In this document: one piece after another, positions 11,650 to 25,071 of the stretch
Numbering within the stretch: position 1 is the stretch's first letter
How the letters are laid out: each line of letters opens with the position of its first letter
DNA from: Phycomyces nitens
Lineage: Eukaryota > Mucoromycota > Mucoromycetes > Mucorales > Phycomycetaceae
Reading direction: 5' to 3'
NCBI GenBank assembly: GCA_022702545.1
Contig: JAHRBC010000003.1
Location: forward strand, 1,240,001-1,304,000
DNA: 64,000 bases
Translations under genes and position numbers: made by a program
Notes under the pieces: model-generated
Told to the model about the DNA's origin: nothing
The model's database searches: none
Seen by the model: the letters and a program-made list of their open reading frames with translations, nothing else

Positions 11650-14177
11650 CTATATAAAGTTGGTATCCATGGCTGTTGGGACAGAAGGTGAGGGTGAATA
11701 GTCTGTGGCACCAAGAGAATGGCGACCATTAAAGTCATCAGAACGCTTTTTTGAATGATGATCATGATCTGCCGTGACTCCAAATATCTTCATCTTCTTG
11801 ACGGTGGTGGCCTGTGCTAAATCATTGGGCTAACACACACACACACATAAGATGATCAATAACCCTGTTTATCTCGCGACTAATCCTTGCAACACCAACG
11901 AAAAAAAAAAACTGTCTGGTAAGCGAAACAAACCTGAGAAGATCGTTTGGGACTATCTTTCTTGGTCAATAATAATTCCCGAGGTAACATCGATCTAAGA
12001 TCACCTAATGAGTTCCTCCTGATTTACCGTAGTAGTAGTAAAAAGTAGTAGTATGTTGCTCTTGAGCTGACCTTTTCAAGTGTCGGAGGGAGATTGACAT
12101 TCTGGCAGGCTCATAACTATTTGATTCCATGAGTTTTGCCTTGAAATCATCAATTGCGCGCGTAATGTCCACTGTCTTTGGCCATGCTACAGAACCACGA
12201 TATAATAATAATAATAATAATAAAAAAAAACATTCAAAAAATCAGAGCACACACTCAAAGTGTACTAGTCATCCAAATAGGCCCTCAATCAAACAAAGAC
12301 CATGGCCGTGGTTGAAAAAGCTTCGTCGCCGATGATGTTTAGATGCAATTGTTTACCTGGGTCAAGTTTCATATAGAGTCCAACATAGAATGTTCGCGTA
12401 AACACAGCCTCGGTCTTGTTCTTCCAACTGTCACTATTTTCCGAAGTGATAGGGTATCCGTTTGTCTCAATACCATTAATGACAGCAGCCAGGCTTTCTG
12501 TCGTTTGGCACACATGGGCCTTGTCAAACCCATGAACAAATGGGTGAGCGAGTGCCACACCCTCTGTTGAGTCCAGGTTGAGCAGCAAGTGCCGTAAGCG
12601 AGCCTCGACCAGGCCACTCCTAATAAACCAGATTTGTTTTGTTAACCAAGACTCGGGCGCCGTACTGCATACCATTTGAGTTGACAGTCGTATGTATCAC
12701 TACTGGCCACCACTTGTATATAGTGATCATATGTACCAAAGAAATTATGTTCAGTAAAGAGTACATTCCATGATGAAGAACCTATCATGATTCGATCAAC
12801 AATCGCCGCAGCTCTCTTCAACTCGCCCAGTATGATTGTTTTGGTCGACTGGGAAACATTGTGTGTGGCGCACATGTTGGGATATGCTGGAGTAATAATC
12901 GGCATCAGATGAGATCTATCGTTATGGCTCTATAGGATCACCACCACCAACAATGACGGTGAGCATTTATCTATATCAATATCAGCCTCCACACGATTTT
13001 CCATACCAGTTTTGGGTTCCAGGGCTTCAAGCTAGAGAACCCACGGCCTCCTTCGATTGCCTTCAAGACAACAGGCGATGGCCAGGCCCATTGTGCTACC
13101 ACCATAAAAAACTTGCTCACTATTGTGCTTGCACATGCATTTGGATAGAGCTGGCAAATCCTGGCTACCAAGAGAGCCCATGCAACGCCACCAAAAAATC
13201 CCAGTGAATTTGAATAGATGGCTCTTTTTGTAGCCCATAGTTTAATGCACCTCAAGGCAGTGCGAAATGCTGTGACGTCTGGAACAAGCGTCAGGATCTC
13301 ATCGGCTACTCGAGTGCCATTTATGCTTCGAAGACTCTTTTCGCTTAGGCTCTGTAGTATAGCAGTGCTGTTGACGTCTATATCGTTTGGTACAACTGAC
13401 TCGCTTAACCGAGCACACACAAGATCCACCTATATAGATATTATTATGCTAACCAGAATTTTCAATACAGTTTTGATGACTTGCAGAAATACCGTATATC
13501 TTGAATTTGATGACTGGGACATATGAATCCTTGACAGCCTTTGGAGGTTGGATTTATATTGGTTAGGTACAGCCAAAAAGAAAAGAAAAGGGTGGTATTC
13601 AGCCCCACATACCGATACGTCTTTTACTCCAGGCTGTACTTGAAGCATCGCACACCATTCATCAAAAAAGTCGGTAGTCGATACATGACGAGGGATGATG
13701 CATACTGTATCAATATCGGCATCTGCAATATATATTGTTTTAGTATATTATTTTTCTTAATTATTGCTACCGATTCTTATTGATGATTTGATTCAATCTA
13801 CCTGCTGCATGAACGCCCAGTTTGTAACTTCCAAAGGTTCTTATAGTTCCTCCGGCAGTCAATGTCTCTGATTGAGAAAGGCCCTTTTTTCTGTAGACCG
13901 TTGCTACCATTTGTTTTGTTAGTTTCTCTAGGATTTCCAAAACGTTTTTTCTAAAAAAAAAAAGAGAGAGTTGAAGTTTAGTACAGATGACAAGTAAATG
14001 ATTTCAACTTGATTTTTGTTTATTTTACCTTAGCAATGTTTTTTCTTTGGTTTCGTACATATTGTGATCTTTTAATGTGGCTTCCAGTTTCTCGTTTAGT
14101 TGTTCATCATTTGCAGATGGGGGAGCGATTGATATGGGTTCAGAGACGCCGAGATAGGTCGGTTTGGTAGATGACAT
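11650..14177 (-). CDS. PAP1: Nuclear poly(A) polymerase
   Basis: Ten exons (14177-14029, 13950-13802, 13722-13613, 13538-13485, 13429-13007, 12929-12673, 12619-12357, 12186-12072, 12018-11934, 11829-11650) give 594 aa, like yeast Pap1 (568). It adds poly(A) tails to cleaved pre-mRNA in the nucleus. The order is a variable N-terminus, the nucleotidyltransferase domain with FGSYKLGVHAADADID (metal ligands Asp102, Asp104 and Asp156 in GISVDL), the central domain (YPNACASTIVSKFF, PIITPAYPNMCATHNVSQST) and the RNA-binding domain, then a basic, low-complexity C-tail. The intron after GIS uses a GC donor (GCAAGT at 13484-13479); any GT donor nearby breaks the reading frame before VDLVCARL. Its stop is only 31 bp upstream of a possible start of the coiled-coil gene. 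Confidence 0.94.
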
Positions 14178-14842
14178 TATAGATATATATATATATAAAT
14201 AAATATATTTAAATAAATAAATAAATATATATATATATATTGCAACGAATAAGAGTAAGGATTGAAACACCAACTCTCCTGGCCAAGATGTCTTTGGTTG
14301 TTTTTGTACAAGTAACGTCAGCAAGTGGTCACTCGACGTCACGCAATTAAGGCACATTTATATATATTTTATTATATGTTGCATGTGGCATTTAAGATGA
14401 CTTTTTTTTTATTTTATTTATTAATTGAATCGAAATTGCATGCTGGAGATTATATTTAACGAGGATTAGAAAAAAAGTTCCTTGTATTGAATTCTACTTG
14501 CATTCTGTTGACCAAAATGTAAGCAACCTGGCCAAGAAAAAACGGCCAGAATGTCTGCAAATCAGAGGTTGCATATTTGGCCTTATAACTTTATAGCATA
14601 AATCTTTGGATATCCAGCCATGTTCCCCACCTCTTATTGACAGCCAAGTTTGAATAGAATGTTTTTTGGATGAAAGGAATCCCATTTCTTTGTCCTAGTA
14701 CAAGCACGCATTATAATATATACATGTATGTCGTGTGTGTGTATGTGTGTTTTTTGTTGTTGTTGTTGTTGAAAAAAAAATGTGCTCAAACCAACCAGAT
14801 CTATCAATAAATGAAATAACTTTATACATTTTACAAAATTGT
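14178..14842. other. Intergenic, tandem minus-strand genes
   Basis: Holds the TA-rich promoter side of poly(A) polymerase (TA/AAAT tracts at about 14182-14241) and the 3' side of the mitoribosomal gene. A GTT repeat lies at about 14755-14772. I see no further gene. Confidence 0.5.
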
Positions 14843-15576
14843 CTAGAAAGAGTAGGAGCTTTGGCCCTGCTTCAGAGCCTTTTCTTCAAGACGCAAAGCA
14901 TGCTGACTCCACTTCTTGTTGGACAAAGCTTCCAAGGCTGTCTTCATATTACTTCTCAATTCTCTCTCTTCTGCTTCCTGGAGAGCACGGATCTCATAAA
15001 ACTCAGATGTGGCCTTGGCATAGGCCTTTCTCTCTGGCATCTTGTCGTGTGTCATGAGGTAAAGTTGGTATTTCACAACACTACACAAACCCACCATAAG
15101 TCAACCACCAAAAAAAAGAAGAAGAAGATCAAGCTGGGCACTACTTACGCTTCACCATCAACCTCATTAAGGCTCATGCCTGGCAAGAGAAGTCTACTAA
15201 AGTCGGTGCGATTCTTTCCAGTCTCGTTCTCGACAAGTACTTTGGGTCTGGCCAATTCGTAAGGATGATCCTTGTAAAACTGTCTTCTCAATTTGTCTTC
15301 AGGGTAGGTGATTGCCATTGGTCGTGGTGGTCTTGTGCGAAGATGCTTCTGTTTGTGGCGAGTGGCAGTAATAGGTGCCTTGGCTGGGCTCAATGCTGCT
15401 TCGAGCTCAGTCTGGGCTGACACATTAGTGATGGGGTTTTGGGCGCGAATAATAGATGGTCCAGAGGGAATTGACTGAAGAACTGGGAGCCAGACAGGAG
15501 CCTTCTTTAAAAGGTCACCTTTCAACAGGTTGGAGACGTGTCTGACAAGTCCAGTGGGTGGTGGTCGGAAGGCCAT
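14843..15576 (-). CDS. RSM25: Mitochondrial small-ribosomal-subunit protein mS23 (Rsm25)
   Basis: Two exons (15576-15149, 15080-14843) give 221 aa. It is a structural protein of the mitochondrial 37S/28S subunit. The core block HPYELARPKVLVENETG, then SLNEVDGEA and KYQLYLM, lines up with the HPWELSRPKILVENEIG and DGESVIQRTMYL region of yeast Rsm25, and the rest (TYPEDKLRRQFYKDHP; FYEIRALQEAEERE) fits the same family. The N-terminus MAFRPPPTGLVRHVSNLLK is basic and amphipathic, as expected of mitochondrial import. I start at the ATG at 15576; the frame is open a little further upstream but without another ATG. The antisense frame at 14735-15262 is a shadow. Confidence 0.9.
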
Positions 15577-17749
15577 TGCTACAGAGTGGGGAAAGGGATT
15601 TTGAAAAAACAAAAGACGTCCTGTTTTCTAGAGTGCAAGGTTGCCCGAGGAAAATCAGTCACGCCCTGAAATTGCTCGGTTTCTTGGTTAATGAGATCCG
15701 TACCCATTTTATAGGAATGGTGAACTGGAAAAAAAAAGAGGGAGGGGCATTTTTAATAATAATAATAATGATAATGATGGCTCACATTTCAAGCTAGATT
15801 TTCTAAAGAGTACTGATATCCAAAGAGAGTAGACGAGTATTATTATTATTTTTGGTAGAGACTATTGTATTTTACAAGGCCTCGATAATGTCCAGAAGAA
15901 GTTGGTGCCAAGAGACTGCTCAGAATGTTTAAAGAAGTTTATAGATATTTTGCCATGAGGGCCACATTTGGTCACCTATTTAATTATCGTTTGAAGACAG
16001 GTTTTATACATGACAGTATTTTATCGTACAATTGCCTCTATACAATATTCTTGAGAACCACATATACATATTAAAAAAAGTCAGCAAAATACAGCTCGAT
16101 GGCCGGCTCTACAAATAATGACACTAATTGGACTTGTAAATTTGCAGCCATATTGATTTCTTGGTTTTTTTTATTATTCTTGACCAACCTTTGGAATTGA
16201 TATCAAAATGGACATATTGTGACATGTTCAGCAACATGCGGTCTGGGTGGGTCATAAAGACTATTTGTCCTTTAGGTTGTTCCCTGTGGTCTCTATTCAG
16301 ATTGTTTATCAAAATCAAATATTTATAAAGATTCTATACACTCTTTCTTGGAAGTCTCCATGACTTGTTTGCTTGAATGCCAAAAAGTATGATTTACATT
16401 GAGTTAGAATGGGGCCACATTACCATTACCATTATTATTATTATTGTCAATTTGTAGCCTTTAAAGCATTTCTAACCATCTCTCTCTCTCTCTCTTTTTA
16501 CATTGCTTTGATGCTCAAGATTATCGCTAGTCGAGGAATTGATTTTTGTCCCTGGTGTTTTAAATAAGAAAAAAAAAGATTGCCAGTACTTGTTGAATGG
16601 TCTCTACAAATATAAGCTTTTGTGTAGCAGATATAATATTATTTATCCATGGTTTTGTAAAGAGTTTATTATCTTGGTACATTTATATACCAATATATAT
16701 ATTAAATGATATAAATATACAGCTAATGTACTGGTAATTACTCTAGTTTTTTTTTTAAATACTATAGGATTCAGGCTAATCATATACACATTACAACATG
16801 TTGTTCATACAAGTTTAAATATCAATTGTATTATCTGGTCAATAACATATACCACTCGAATAAAATAATAATAATCTTGTAATTTGTGGTCTGCCAGAAA
16901 AGTACTCTTTAGTGTGCATGGATAATTTGGATATTGGATATATTGTCTAGTGTGGTGACCAAGCAAATTCTAATAGTAAATACCAGAAAATAGTATTAAT
17001 AGTCATGTCTATAACTTGCTATAATTCAATGCTTTAAAGATCAAGTTAAAGAGGTTCAATGGCCCTTAAAACACAAAGGTCCTAGGACCAAATACAACCT
17101 GATTTAGGGCATGTATCACAAACATAAAGTGAATCCGAGATACTTTGACGTGAATAATCAAAATAGAACCACAGACCACCATACAAAAATAGGGCATTAC
17201 TTGCACCTTGAACTATTGCCTTTGGTAGATTTACAAGATGTACTTTATCAGTAGAGACTTGCCAAGAAGTCTTGCCATTTCAATCCTCAGTCTCTTAATT
17301 GGGTCTCAAGCGGGGATTGGGGAATTTCGGAATTCTCTGTAAAAAAGGTAAAATGTTCTCATGTTGGATATATAGGATCAATATACAGCTATTATTATTA
17401 TTATATATATATAAAGATGTCTGGCCATGGCAGAATTGGCTTGGAAGATATTCTCAAGAGTGTTTATGAAGCCTGTCATGATCTTTTATTTTAGTTTTAT
17501 TAATATTAATATTATTAATATTGTTATTGTTATTGTTACTATTAATATGAAAGATAAGAACCAGCCCACAAGGCTGTCTCTCTGCACTTGGATACTGACA
17601 AGGCACGAAAACTCACACGTTGGTTCCAGGGTATGTTATGCTATGCTATGTAATGAAGGCAGTATACAAAATAATAATAATAATAATAATAATAATAAGA
17701 AAGGATGCAAAGAGGGAGTCCAAAAAAGAAGAATGAAGAAAAAAGATGG
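15577..17749. other. Intergenic, no gene seen
   Basis: AT-rich, with AAT runs (about 15755-15775, 17669-17698) and CT runs (about 16480-16495). Short open frames have no recognisable features. Nothing else can be supported. Confidence 0.5.
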
Positions 17750-18449
17750 TTATCGTGTCGTGCCTACTGTGCTTCCTCTTGCGTATTTCTTTAATAGTGC
17801 CGATCGACGATCTTCCCAATTGGTGTTTGCTGGTTGACTGGGTCCATGAGGCGAGAGAGGAGGCGATTGTCCAGATAGCTTATTCTGGAGGACCTTGTCA
17901 GTTCGAAGCTTTGATGGGGGTGGTGGTCGATTCCATTGATAATACGTGGCTGATCGACGAAGATACTTTGTCCCAAAAGTGCCTGAAGGCAGCAATGCCT
18001 GTCTCTCTTCCTCTTCTGTTTCGTCATTGTATCTTCGTCGTCGGCAGCACATGCAAACAAAGACAACGAAAAGGATAGCTATGACAAGAGCAACCAGGAT
18101 TCCAATCTCGAGAGATCTAGTAGAGACTGGGGGTAGAGATAGAGATATAAGCATTGTATTCAAATCATCCAAACAACATAACATACGCTGGCACTGGTCA
18201 TAAAAATAAGCTTGTGTAGGACAATGGGTGGTATCCAAGGGGCCTTGCCAGTACCCATTCACGCAACTTCCGAGATCATTTGCACAGAATCCACAACCTT
18301 TCTTAGATGCACACACTGAACAGTCCGCTGTCCACTGACCGCAATCTATCAACATTGGTCCATTGTGTTAATCTTGCCATTACTTGAAAGCTTTCTTTTG
18401 TACCTAATCCCGTTGTCAGAATTCCGTAACGATCAGCCGAGATGCTCAT
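17750..18449 (-). CDS. Single-pass membrane protein with a PSI-like cysteine module
   Basis: Three exons (18449-18404, 18345-18187, 18126-17750) give 193 aa. Residues 16-68 carry a plexin-semaphorin-integrin (PSI)-like module: DCGQW, CSVCASKKGCGFC, GSCVNGYW, then two more cysteines. One hydrophobic helix follows (about 76-96, EIGILVALVIAILFVVFVCMCC), stopped by RRRR, then a cytosolic tail of about 95 residues with the acidic dileucine motif EERQALLP, a likely endosomal or vacuolar sorting signal, and proline-rich stretches. The module should lie outside the cytosol. No signal peptide precedes it: the first ATG after the TATA box (about 18590-18599) is the one used. Either the helix is a reverse signal-anchor or a 5' exon is missed. 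Ligand and role unknown. Confidence 0.75.
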
Positions 18450-20282
18450 GATGGTATCCAGATCTAATATGTATATATGTGTATAAATGTATATATATTT
18501 ATTTATTTTGGGAACCAAGGATAAAGACAGAGATAGAATTGATTTGGGTTTGAACAAGTTTGTCTAAATACAAGTGAGAAAGGGAGAGTATATAAAAGGA
18601 ATGAAGCCCAAAATGTCCTCTGAGCCCAAATCTATTCCAATGCAGTGCAGATTTCCTGCCTTTCGATTGAAAGGACCTATGAAAGTACGAGGGTTTATTA
18701 AATAGAGCAAAGTCCAGCACGGTCTGTGGAAGAATTCAGATTATCATCTATTGATTACCTCATAATCGCATAACAGTCTTTACATTTCCAGACGCCCTAT
18801 ATATATTTTTATATATATATAATAGACACTTTATTTTTTTATTTGTCCAAAGAAGCCAAGATATGCCAAACCTGAAAACAGGCAATGGGCTTAAATCCCA
18901 CTTGTATTCATCTTGTTGCCATTGATCTTTGCACCAAAACTTGCGCTTCTAAAAATATAATTTGCGTTGGCTAGCTAAAATTACGTCCAATAAGAATGGC
19001 TAGATTGACAGAAATTTCGCAGATAAATAAATAATAAAAAAGATAAAAAAAGAAAGGGAATCGTTGAAATATCATGGCACAATAAGACGTATATGTATTA
19101 TGACCTATGTTTTCGGTTGCTACTGATAAATGTTCAAGAAAAATGTTCTTTGTAATGGTACAAATTAAACCGTTTTTATTTTTCCAGCCAATCGGTTCCA
19201 TGTACGAAACCAATTCCCGGGGGGGCACAAGGTCATTTTGTTCTTTTTTTCTGCTGCTGCTGCTGTTCTTTTTTTTTTTGGTGGTGCATTTCGATTAAAA
19301 AAGCACACACAATGCGGGCATTGTAGCGTAAACTAAACATGTAGATCTCCTCATGGCAATATATTCAAGACAAAGGTGATCTTGGTTGTGAGAAAAGGTG
19401 GATTTATTGCAAGATTAGACCAATTGTAAGGTCCCAATTGGTTTATCAACCACAATATATGATTTTCATTGGAACAAGGGCAGTATTGAAAGACACAGGG
19501 CATTGTCTACACCCTTACACATCTCCAGGAAATTTAAAGTGTCGATCGGAAAACCCAATATTTATATCATCGTAACACAAAAAGACTAGCTAAAGAAGAC
19601 TGGTGTGGGATTATGGCTATTAGGCAACATTGAGAATATTATACTCTGAGAGCTATAGACAGTCTAAACTGCACTGTGAATAATAATAATGGTTGAGGAA
19701 GCACTAGACTTTTAATGAAGTCTAAAAGATGGTTCGACACCCTGGCTATTGTGCTCCAATTGATAACAATAGGTAGATGAAAAACACGTCTTGGTACTAG
19801 CGTGCCTTATTTTACACACAGTAAAATAATCACATGGTTCATATAAGAAGGCCTTGCTTTTATTGACAAGAATGTCCAATTGACCTGTGTATCAAGAGTA
19901 TGAGCAGTATTATTATTATAATCATTATAATCATTATAATAATTAGCCTGTAGTGCACTGGCAAGTAGAAGCAAATTCTAGAGTGTGAGCAATCCAAGGA
20001 TTCTCTGCTTCTTTTATGGCAATTTGACATCCATTATCCTCTTTTTTAGCCCACACGTGGAAGGGGCAAGGGGATAATAGGGTAAACCTTTACCTTTTTT
20101 TTTCTTGGCTGTCCTGAAAGGTTGGCCCGGATAAAATAAAGTCATAAAAAAAAAAAAACTATAGAATCCTAGCCACCTCTTTTTCTTTACTTTGCTCTAG
20201 ATCATCTTGAGGGTGTAGAAAAATTCATTCATTTATATTTTTATATACATATATAACATTGCCATAGCAACAATAATAAACA
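18450..20282. other. Intergenic, no gene seen
   Basis: Apart from the two flanking promoters I see nothing but AT-rich sequence with short CTG (about 19250-19264) and ATTATAATC-type repeats (about 19905-19945). Confidence 0.5.
18590..18599 (-). promoter_or_regulatory. TATA box of the PSI-domain gene
   Basis: Read on the minus strand this is CTTTTATATA, about 140 nt before the ATG at 18449. No ATG lies between it and the chosen start, which supports that start. Confidence 0.45.
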
Positions 20283-22323
20283 ATGGAAATCGCTGTACGA
20301 AAGGCAACTCGACTGGACTACCAGCCACCCAAGCAGAAGCATTTGTCAAGTAAAGCACCTTGTTCTCTACACTATTAAACATGCCTGAATGAGATCATTA
20401 ATAATCAAACAATTCAAAAATAGCCTTGATTTCCCTTACATTCCAGAATCCCGCTCTGATTGCAGATATGATGGATCTATTAGAAAGGAGATTGCGAGAA
20501 AACTCATGGATCGTATGTGAATATATATATCATTAAAAAATGTCAATATATATAGAGAGAGAGTAGAGACATGACCTCGAATATTTATACATGAATTTTC
20601 TATTGTCTACATTAGATTGTGTTCAAGGTCCTGATTATTACCCATGTCTTGATGAGGGATGGCAACAATGAACGCATGATGGATTACATGGCCAAACATC
20701 CGTCTGCATTGGATACATCACGTCTTCGAGAAAAGTCTTCGGGTGTGATTCAAATCCAACACATCTACGTCTACACAGCTTACCTTGCACAAAGGGTTGC
20801 GGTCTATCGTGAATTGAATTTTGATCATATCCAAGCAATCAAGACCAACAAGGAGGGTCGTTTGAGACATCTCACAGTCGCCAAAGGTCTCTTGCGCGAA
20901 ACCATAGCCGTTCAGAAACAAGTGTCTGCCTTGCTAAAGTGCAAGGTAACAAAGAATAGTTGGAAGAGAAGAAGAAAAAAAATAGAGAGAGACAACCAAT
21001 ACAAAAGGCTGATCCATCCCCCTAAAAAAAAACCAATTAGTTTCACTTGGAAGATACAGACAATAGCATCAGTTTATTTGCTACACGGTTCTTGGTCGAG
21101 GATCTTGTGGTACTCTTCCAGGTAACAAACGAAGGTGTCGTAAACATATTGGGTAAGTACTTGGAGCATTTTTATACAAGTCGTTAATGATTGGGTAAAG
21201 AACACTACTTTGCCATGAGCAAACACGATGCACGGGCCTCTCTAGAGATCTACAAACGGTTCGCAAGACAGACTGAAGAGATCATTGAGTTTCTCAATAG
21301 AGCACGACACTTGCAGAGTGAATTACAAATGTCGATTCCAGCCATAAAGCATGTGAGTAAAATTTTGAGCAATAAAAGGAGAGTAGAGATTATAATATCT
21401 AAATATTATATTTCTACAGGCGCCATTATCGCTAGCAGAAGCATTAGAAGAGTACTTGAATGATACAGAACGCGAAGGGGTACCAAAACAGGAGACTCCA
21501 AAAGGTAGGTCAAAGAGAACATGTATATGTATATATAAAAAGACCCCTAGAGCATCTATATTTATCATGTTGTATAATAATTTTTATAGTATCTTCACCA
21601 ACAGCTTCTTCACCAAAACCGTCTTCGCCCTCTAATATAACCACCCCATCTGCATTCTCTGTACAGACACATGCTACACAACAGCAAAAACAACATCCAA
21701 CAGAGCTAATTGACTTCTTTTCAAGTCTCGAGAAAGAACAAACCACGGTTTATTATAACCAGACCGGACAGGCTTTGTTCAACCCATCGCCTACAACCGT
21801 ACAATCCCCACAAGGCTTTAGCCCTGGGACCATGCAGAGTCAACACAACCCGTTTCGAGCTACCATGGTACAGCCCCAGTCCTTTGATACTCTGACCAAC
21901 ATGACTGCCTTGGCTGGACCGTTGGCTGGACCGTTGGCTCAGTCTCCTGCAACAATCTCCAATGCAAATCCTTTCCGTTCCAATACCTTACCACCTCCCT
22001 CAACACAGAACAGCCTGTCTGTCTCGGGCCAATCGTTTGGAACAATGCCAATGTCAAGCTCTATTGGATCCTTTCAAGGTCTCCAAGCACAAATGACAGG
22101 CATGCCCGTAACACAATCGTCTGTGCAAAGAAGCCAAACCTTTTCTCAATTCCAAACCCCTGCAACAAACTCTCAAAACTCTTTTAATCCGTTTGCCCAC
22201 ACAACCCCACAAACTACATTGGAAGTAGCACCCATGAATCCCTTTGGACATGCGCATACATTGCAGCCATTGCAACAGCAAACAAACATGAATACGTCTC
22301 AATGGGGCTCTTCTACATTTTAA
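20283..22323 (+). CDS. AP180/CALM-type clathrin adaptor (ANTH domain)
   Basis: Seven exons (20283-20349, 20424-20512, 20616-20945, 21041-21152, 21201-21352, 21420-21504, 21590-22323) give 522 aa. Residues 1-270 form an ANTH domain, which binds PI(4,5)P2 and helps form clathrin pits: VRKATRLDYQPPKQKHL carries the phosphoinositide-binding K-P-K/Q-K-H motif, then ENSWIIVFKVLIITHVLMRDG, LFQVTNEGVVNIL and HYFAMSKHDA. The tail is Gln/Ser/Thr-rich and unstructured with four NPF motifs at Asn365, 405, 478 and 495, which bind EH domains, and a clathrin-box-like ELIDFF. This is the layout of yeast Yap1801/Yap1802. The second exon was placed by phase and conservation (acceptor at 20422-20423). Ends at TAA. 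Confidence 0.92.
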
Positions 22324-25031
22324 ACAAAAAGAAAAAAGAAAAGAAAAGGATAAAGAGTCTTATTCTTCTTCTTTTTTTTGGTTCCTTATTTCCCGGTAAA
22401 ATATACAGATATGTATGTATACTGTATAAGAATAGCAGTGCATTCTTAGCCCTTTTTTCTTATATTTGTAAGAGTTATCAATGATTTGTTTCTAATATAA
22501 AACGTGCCAGTGTAAAAGTTACGCACAGACAGATAGATGCACGGGCCATATCAAGGTCCACGGCCCACGGCCCACGGCCCAAAAGGTGCCATGGATAGAC
22601 TTGTTCTAGTTTTTAATATGATTTGATCCTTTATTCTCAAAAGCTATTTTATATTGCCACAAGGTCCTAGGTCCTTTGTATTTTAGGGGCGATTGAACCT
22701 GCTATTTTGTTTTTTTTTTAAAAAAAAGAAAGCATGGCATTGTGGATTCTCAAAGTATTACTAATGGGTATGCATGCCAGTCATAGCCCATGACTATGAA
22801 TATTATCTTCTGGCCATTTACTAGACAATACATCTAGATAAACACACCTCTTGATAGATTTTTATCTTTTTTATCCATATAGACGTTTTCTAGTGGTATT
22901 GTTATTGACCAGAGAATACAATTAATATAAAACTATCGAAATAACCGGTTTTCTGTGTATATAATAAGCCTGAATCCTAGAGTAATACTTGCCCATTAGC
23001 TGTATAAATGTACCAACCAACAAAAAAAAATAGCCTTGATTTTACAGAGATTTTACAAAGGTCTAGATTACTAATTCCACGTCTTGTGCACAAATTTTGT
23101 ATTGGGATAGACATGTATATATAAAAAAGCTGTGGATATTCAAGAATATAGTCAATATGAGTTTGTCATTATTATTTTTTCAGTATTCGTCAAAGGTTTA
23201 TAACCATCCAAAATGATACAAAACTCTAATGCCATGTAAAATATAACAGTTTTACTATATCTTATTGTTAACGAGTCTCTTTATGAAAAGCACGGCACAG
23301 GTACCAATAAGTACACACACACACACAAAAGAACTTGTTCATTTGGAGTAACACACAAAGAATGCTAATTTTTTTCTATCAATTGCAGGTTTTATGTTAA
23401 TCTCACTAATTACCACACAAAATCCCGTTTTAACATTTCAAGAACGCTGAAAGTATAGGCGGTAAAAACCTATATGGGACATACGTGAATGACAACAATA
23501 AAGACTCTTGTAACCGCGGGACTATTCCCATATTCTCACCGTTTTGTATCTCATGTCTTGTCATGCCATGCCATGTCATGTCATGAACTGTGTTTTGCCT
23601 TTAATAACATTCATGAAATTCCCAGGATGATTTTCTGATAAAGTTACAATTGTACCAATTGGCTTAATGTGTTTCACATCTTTGGAAACATTTGATGTCG
23701 ATCTTTCTAAACTATTCAAGATCACTCGAGTACCCTGACTGTCTATAGGACCAACTGGGATCTACTGAGTAACATCTTAGTATTTTTTTTTCACCTGTCT
23801 GCCACACAGGCAATTGTGGCTACATGGCACTATTCTACCCCCCTTACTGTTTCCATTTTATCTGACGATTCTTGTTTGTGCAATTTTCATATGTTATCGG
23901 TGTCACTAAAATAATGAGCAAACTTGCATGGTAACATTCGGCAAAGAAGCACATCAAATAGAGAATAACACAATTATTCTCTCGACAGAATATAATCTAT
24001 AGTTATCAAACGGACAAATGCCGTGCTTAATATATATATATTGAATAAATCATCTCCAATTGATGCTATTGAATATCTCGCCCCCCATTTTTTTTGGCTT
24101 TTTCATGTCAGGCAAGTCTAATACGACATGTAAACAATCGTTGGAGGTTATGGAATATCAAATGAAAATGGAGAAGAAGAAGTTTGACGGGGCGATCATC
24201 ATAAAGCGCACAAGAAAAAAGTTTCTTGTTGACGATCATATTTCTGTCAAATGCAAAAAGGACTTTATTTCTCATTCTTATGAGTTCATCAGAGCCACCC
24301 CAGGAGTACAATGAATAACAATCAGAATATCAAAAAAAACAGCGTTTATTTGGGATCTTCAGGACGTTGCTTCTCTTTCATATTCTTTATACTCTTGTGG
24401 TCTGTGCTCAAAGATGTGTGCTTCACTCCACGATTCCCAAGATGAGCTTGTGGAACATCATTAACTCATCCTATAATATCACCCTCAATTCAGGAAGTGT
24501 TATTTTGGAATGTGGTTTCATACCAAACATAATTTCCTGCTATTATTGTGCCCAAGTAGTTTATCCAAGGGATAAAAAAGCAAAAAGATCCAGCTGATAA
24601 AGCATGTCGGCAATTTAAAAAAGTGTCGGCAACTTAAATTAAATATCTGGGATTCAATACATTTTATTGATATATAATATATGGTCACCAAAAAAAAAAT
24701 CATCATCATTTAAACAAAATTTGTAATCTATAGGGAAAGAGCTGTTCCCAATAATGGATGCCTGTCAGCCGACATCCATCGAGCTCAAAAGCACCAGTTA
24801 TTATTAAAAATTACAAAACGGGGGGTTTCATTGGATCCTCATGTATTTTCCATGATTCAAGTAGCCATTAATGATATTTTCAGTACTCACGGTATCAAGT
24901 AGCGGTTTTGCTCTTGTCAATTTGAACTTTTGTATTATAAACCCCAAAAATCGGTAAAGCAACCCCATCATTTGGCACCATGAGAACTGTTGGGACTTTC
25001 TTTTTTTTAAAAAAAAAACAAAAAGACATGA

Positions 25032-25071
<40 letters not shown>

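Noticed and set aside
13485..13538. GT donor alternative (GTATTT) inside this poly(A) polymerase exon
   Set aside because: It gives the wrong phase to the next exon and loses the conserved VDLVCARL; the GC donor keeps it.
14735..15262. 175-codon plus-strand open frame
   Set aside because: Antisense to the well-supported mS23/Rsm25 gene and opens from a GTT/GTG repeat.
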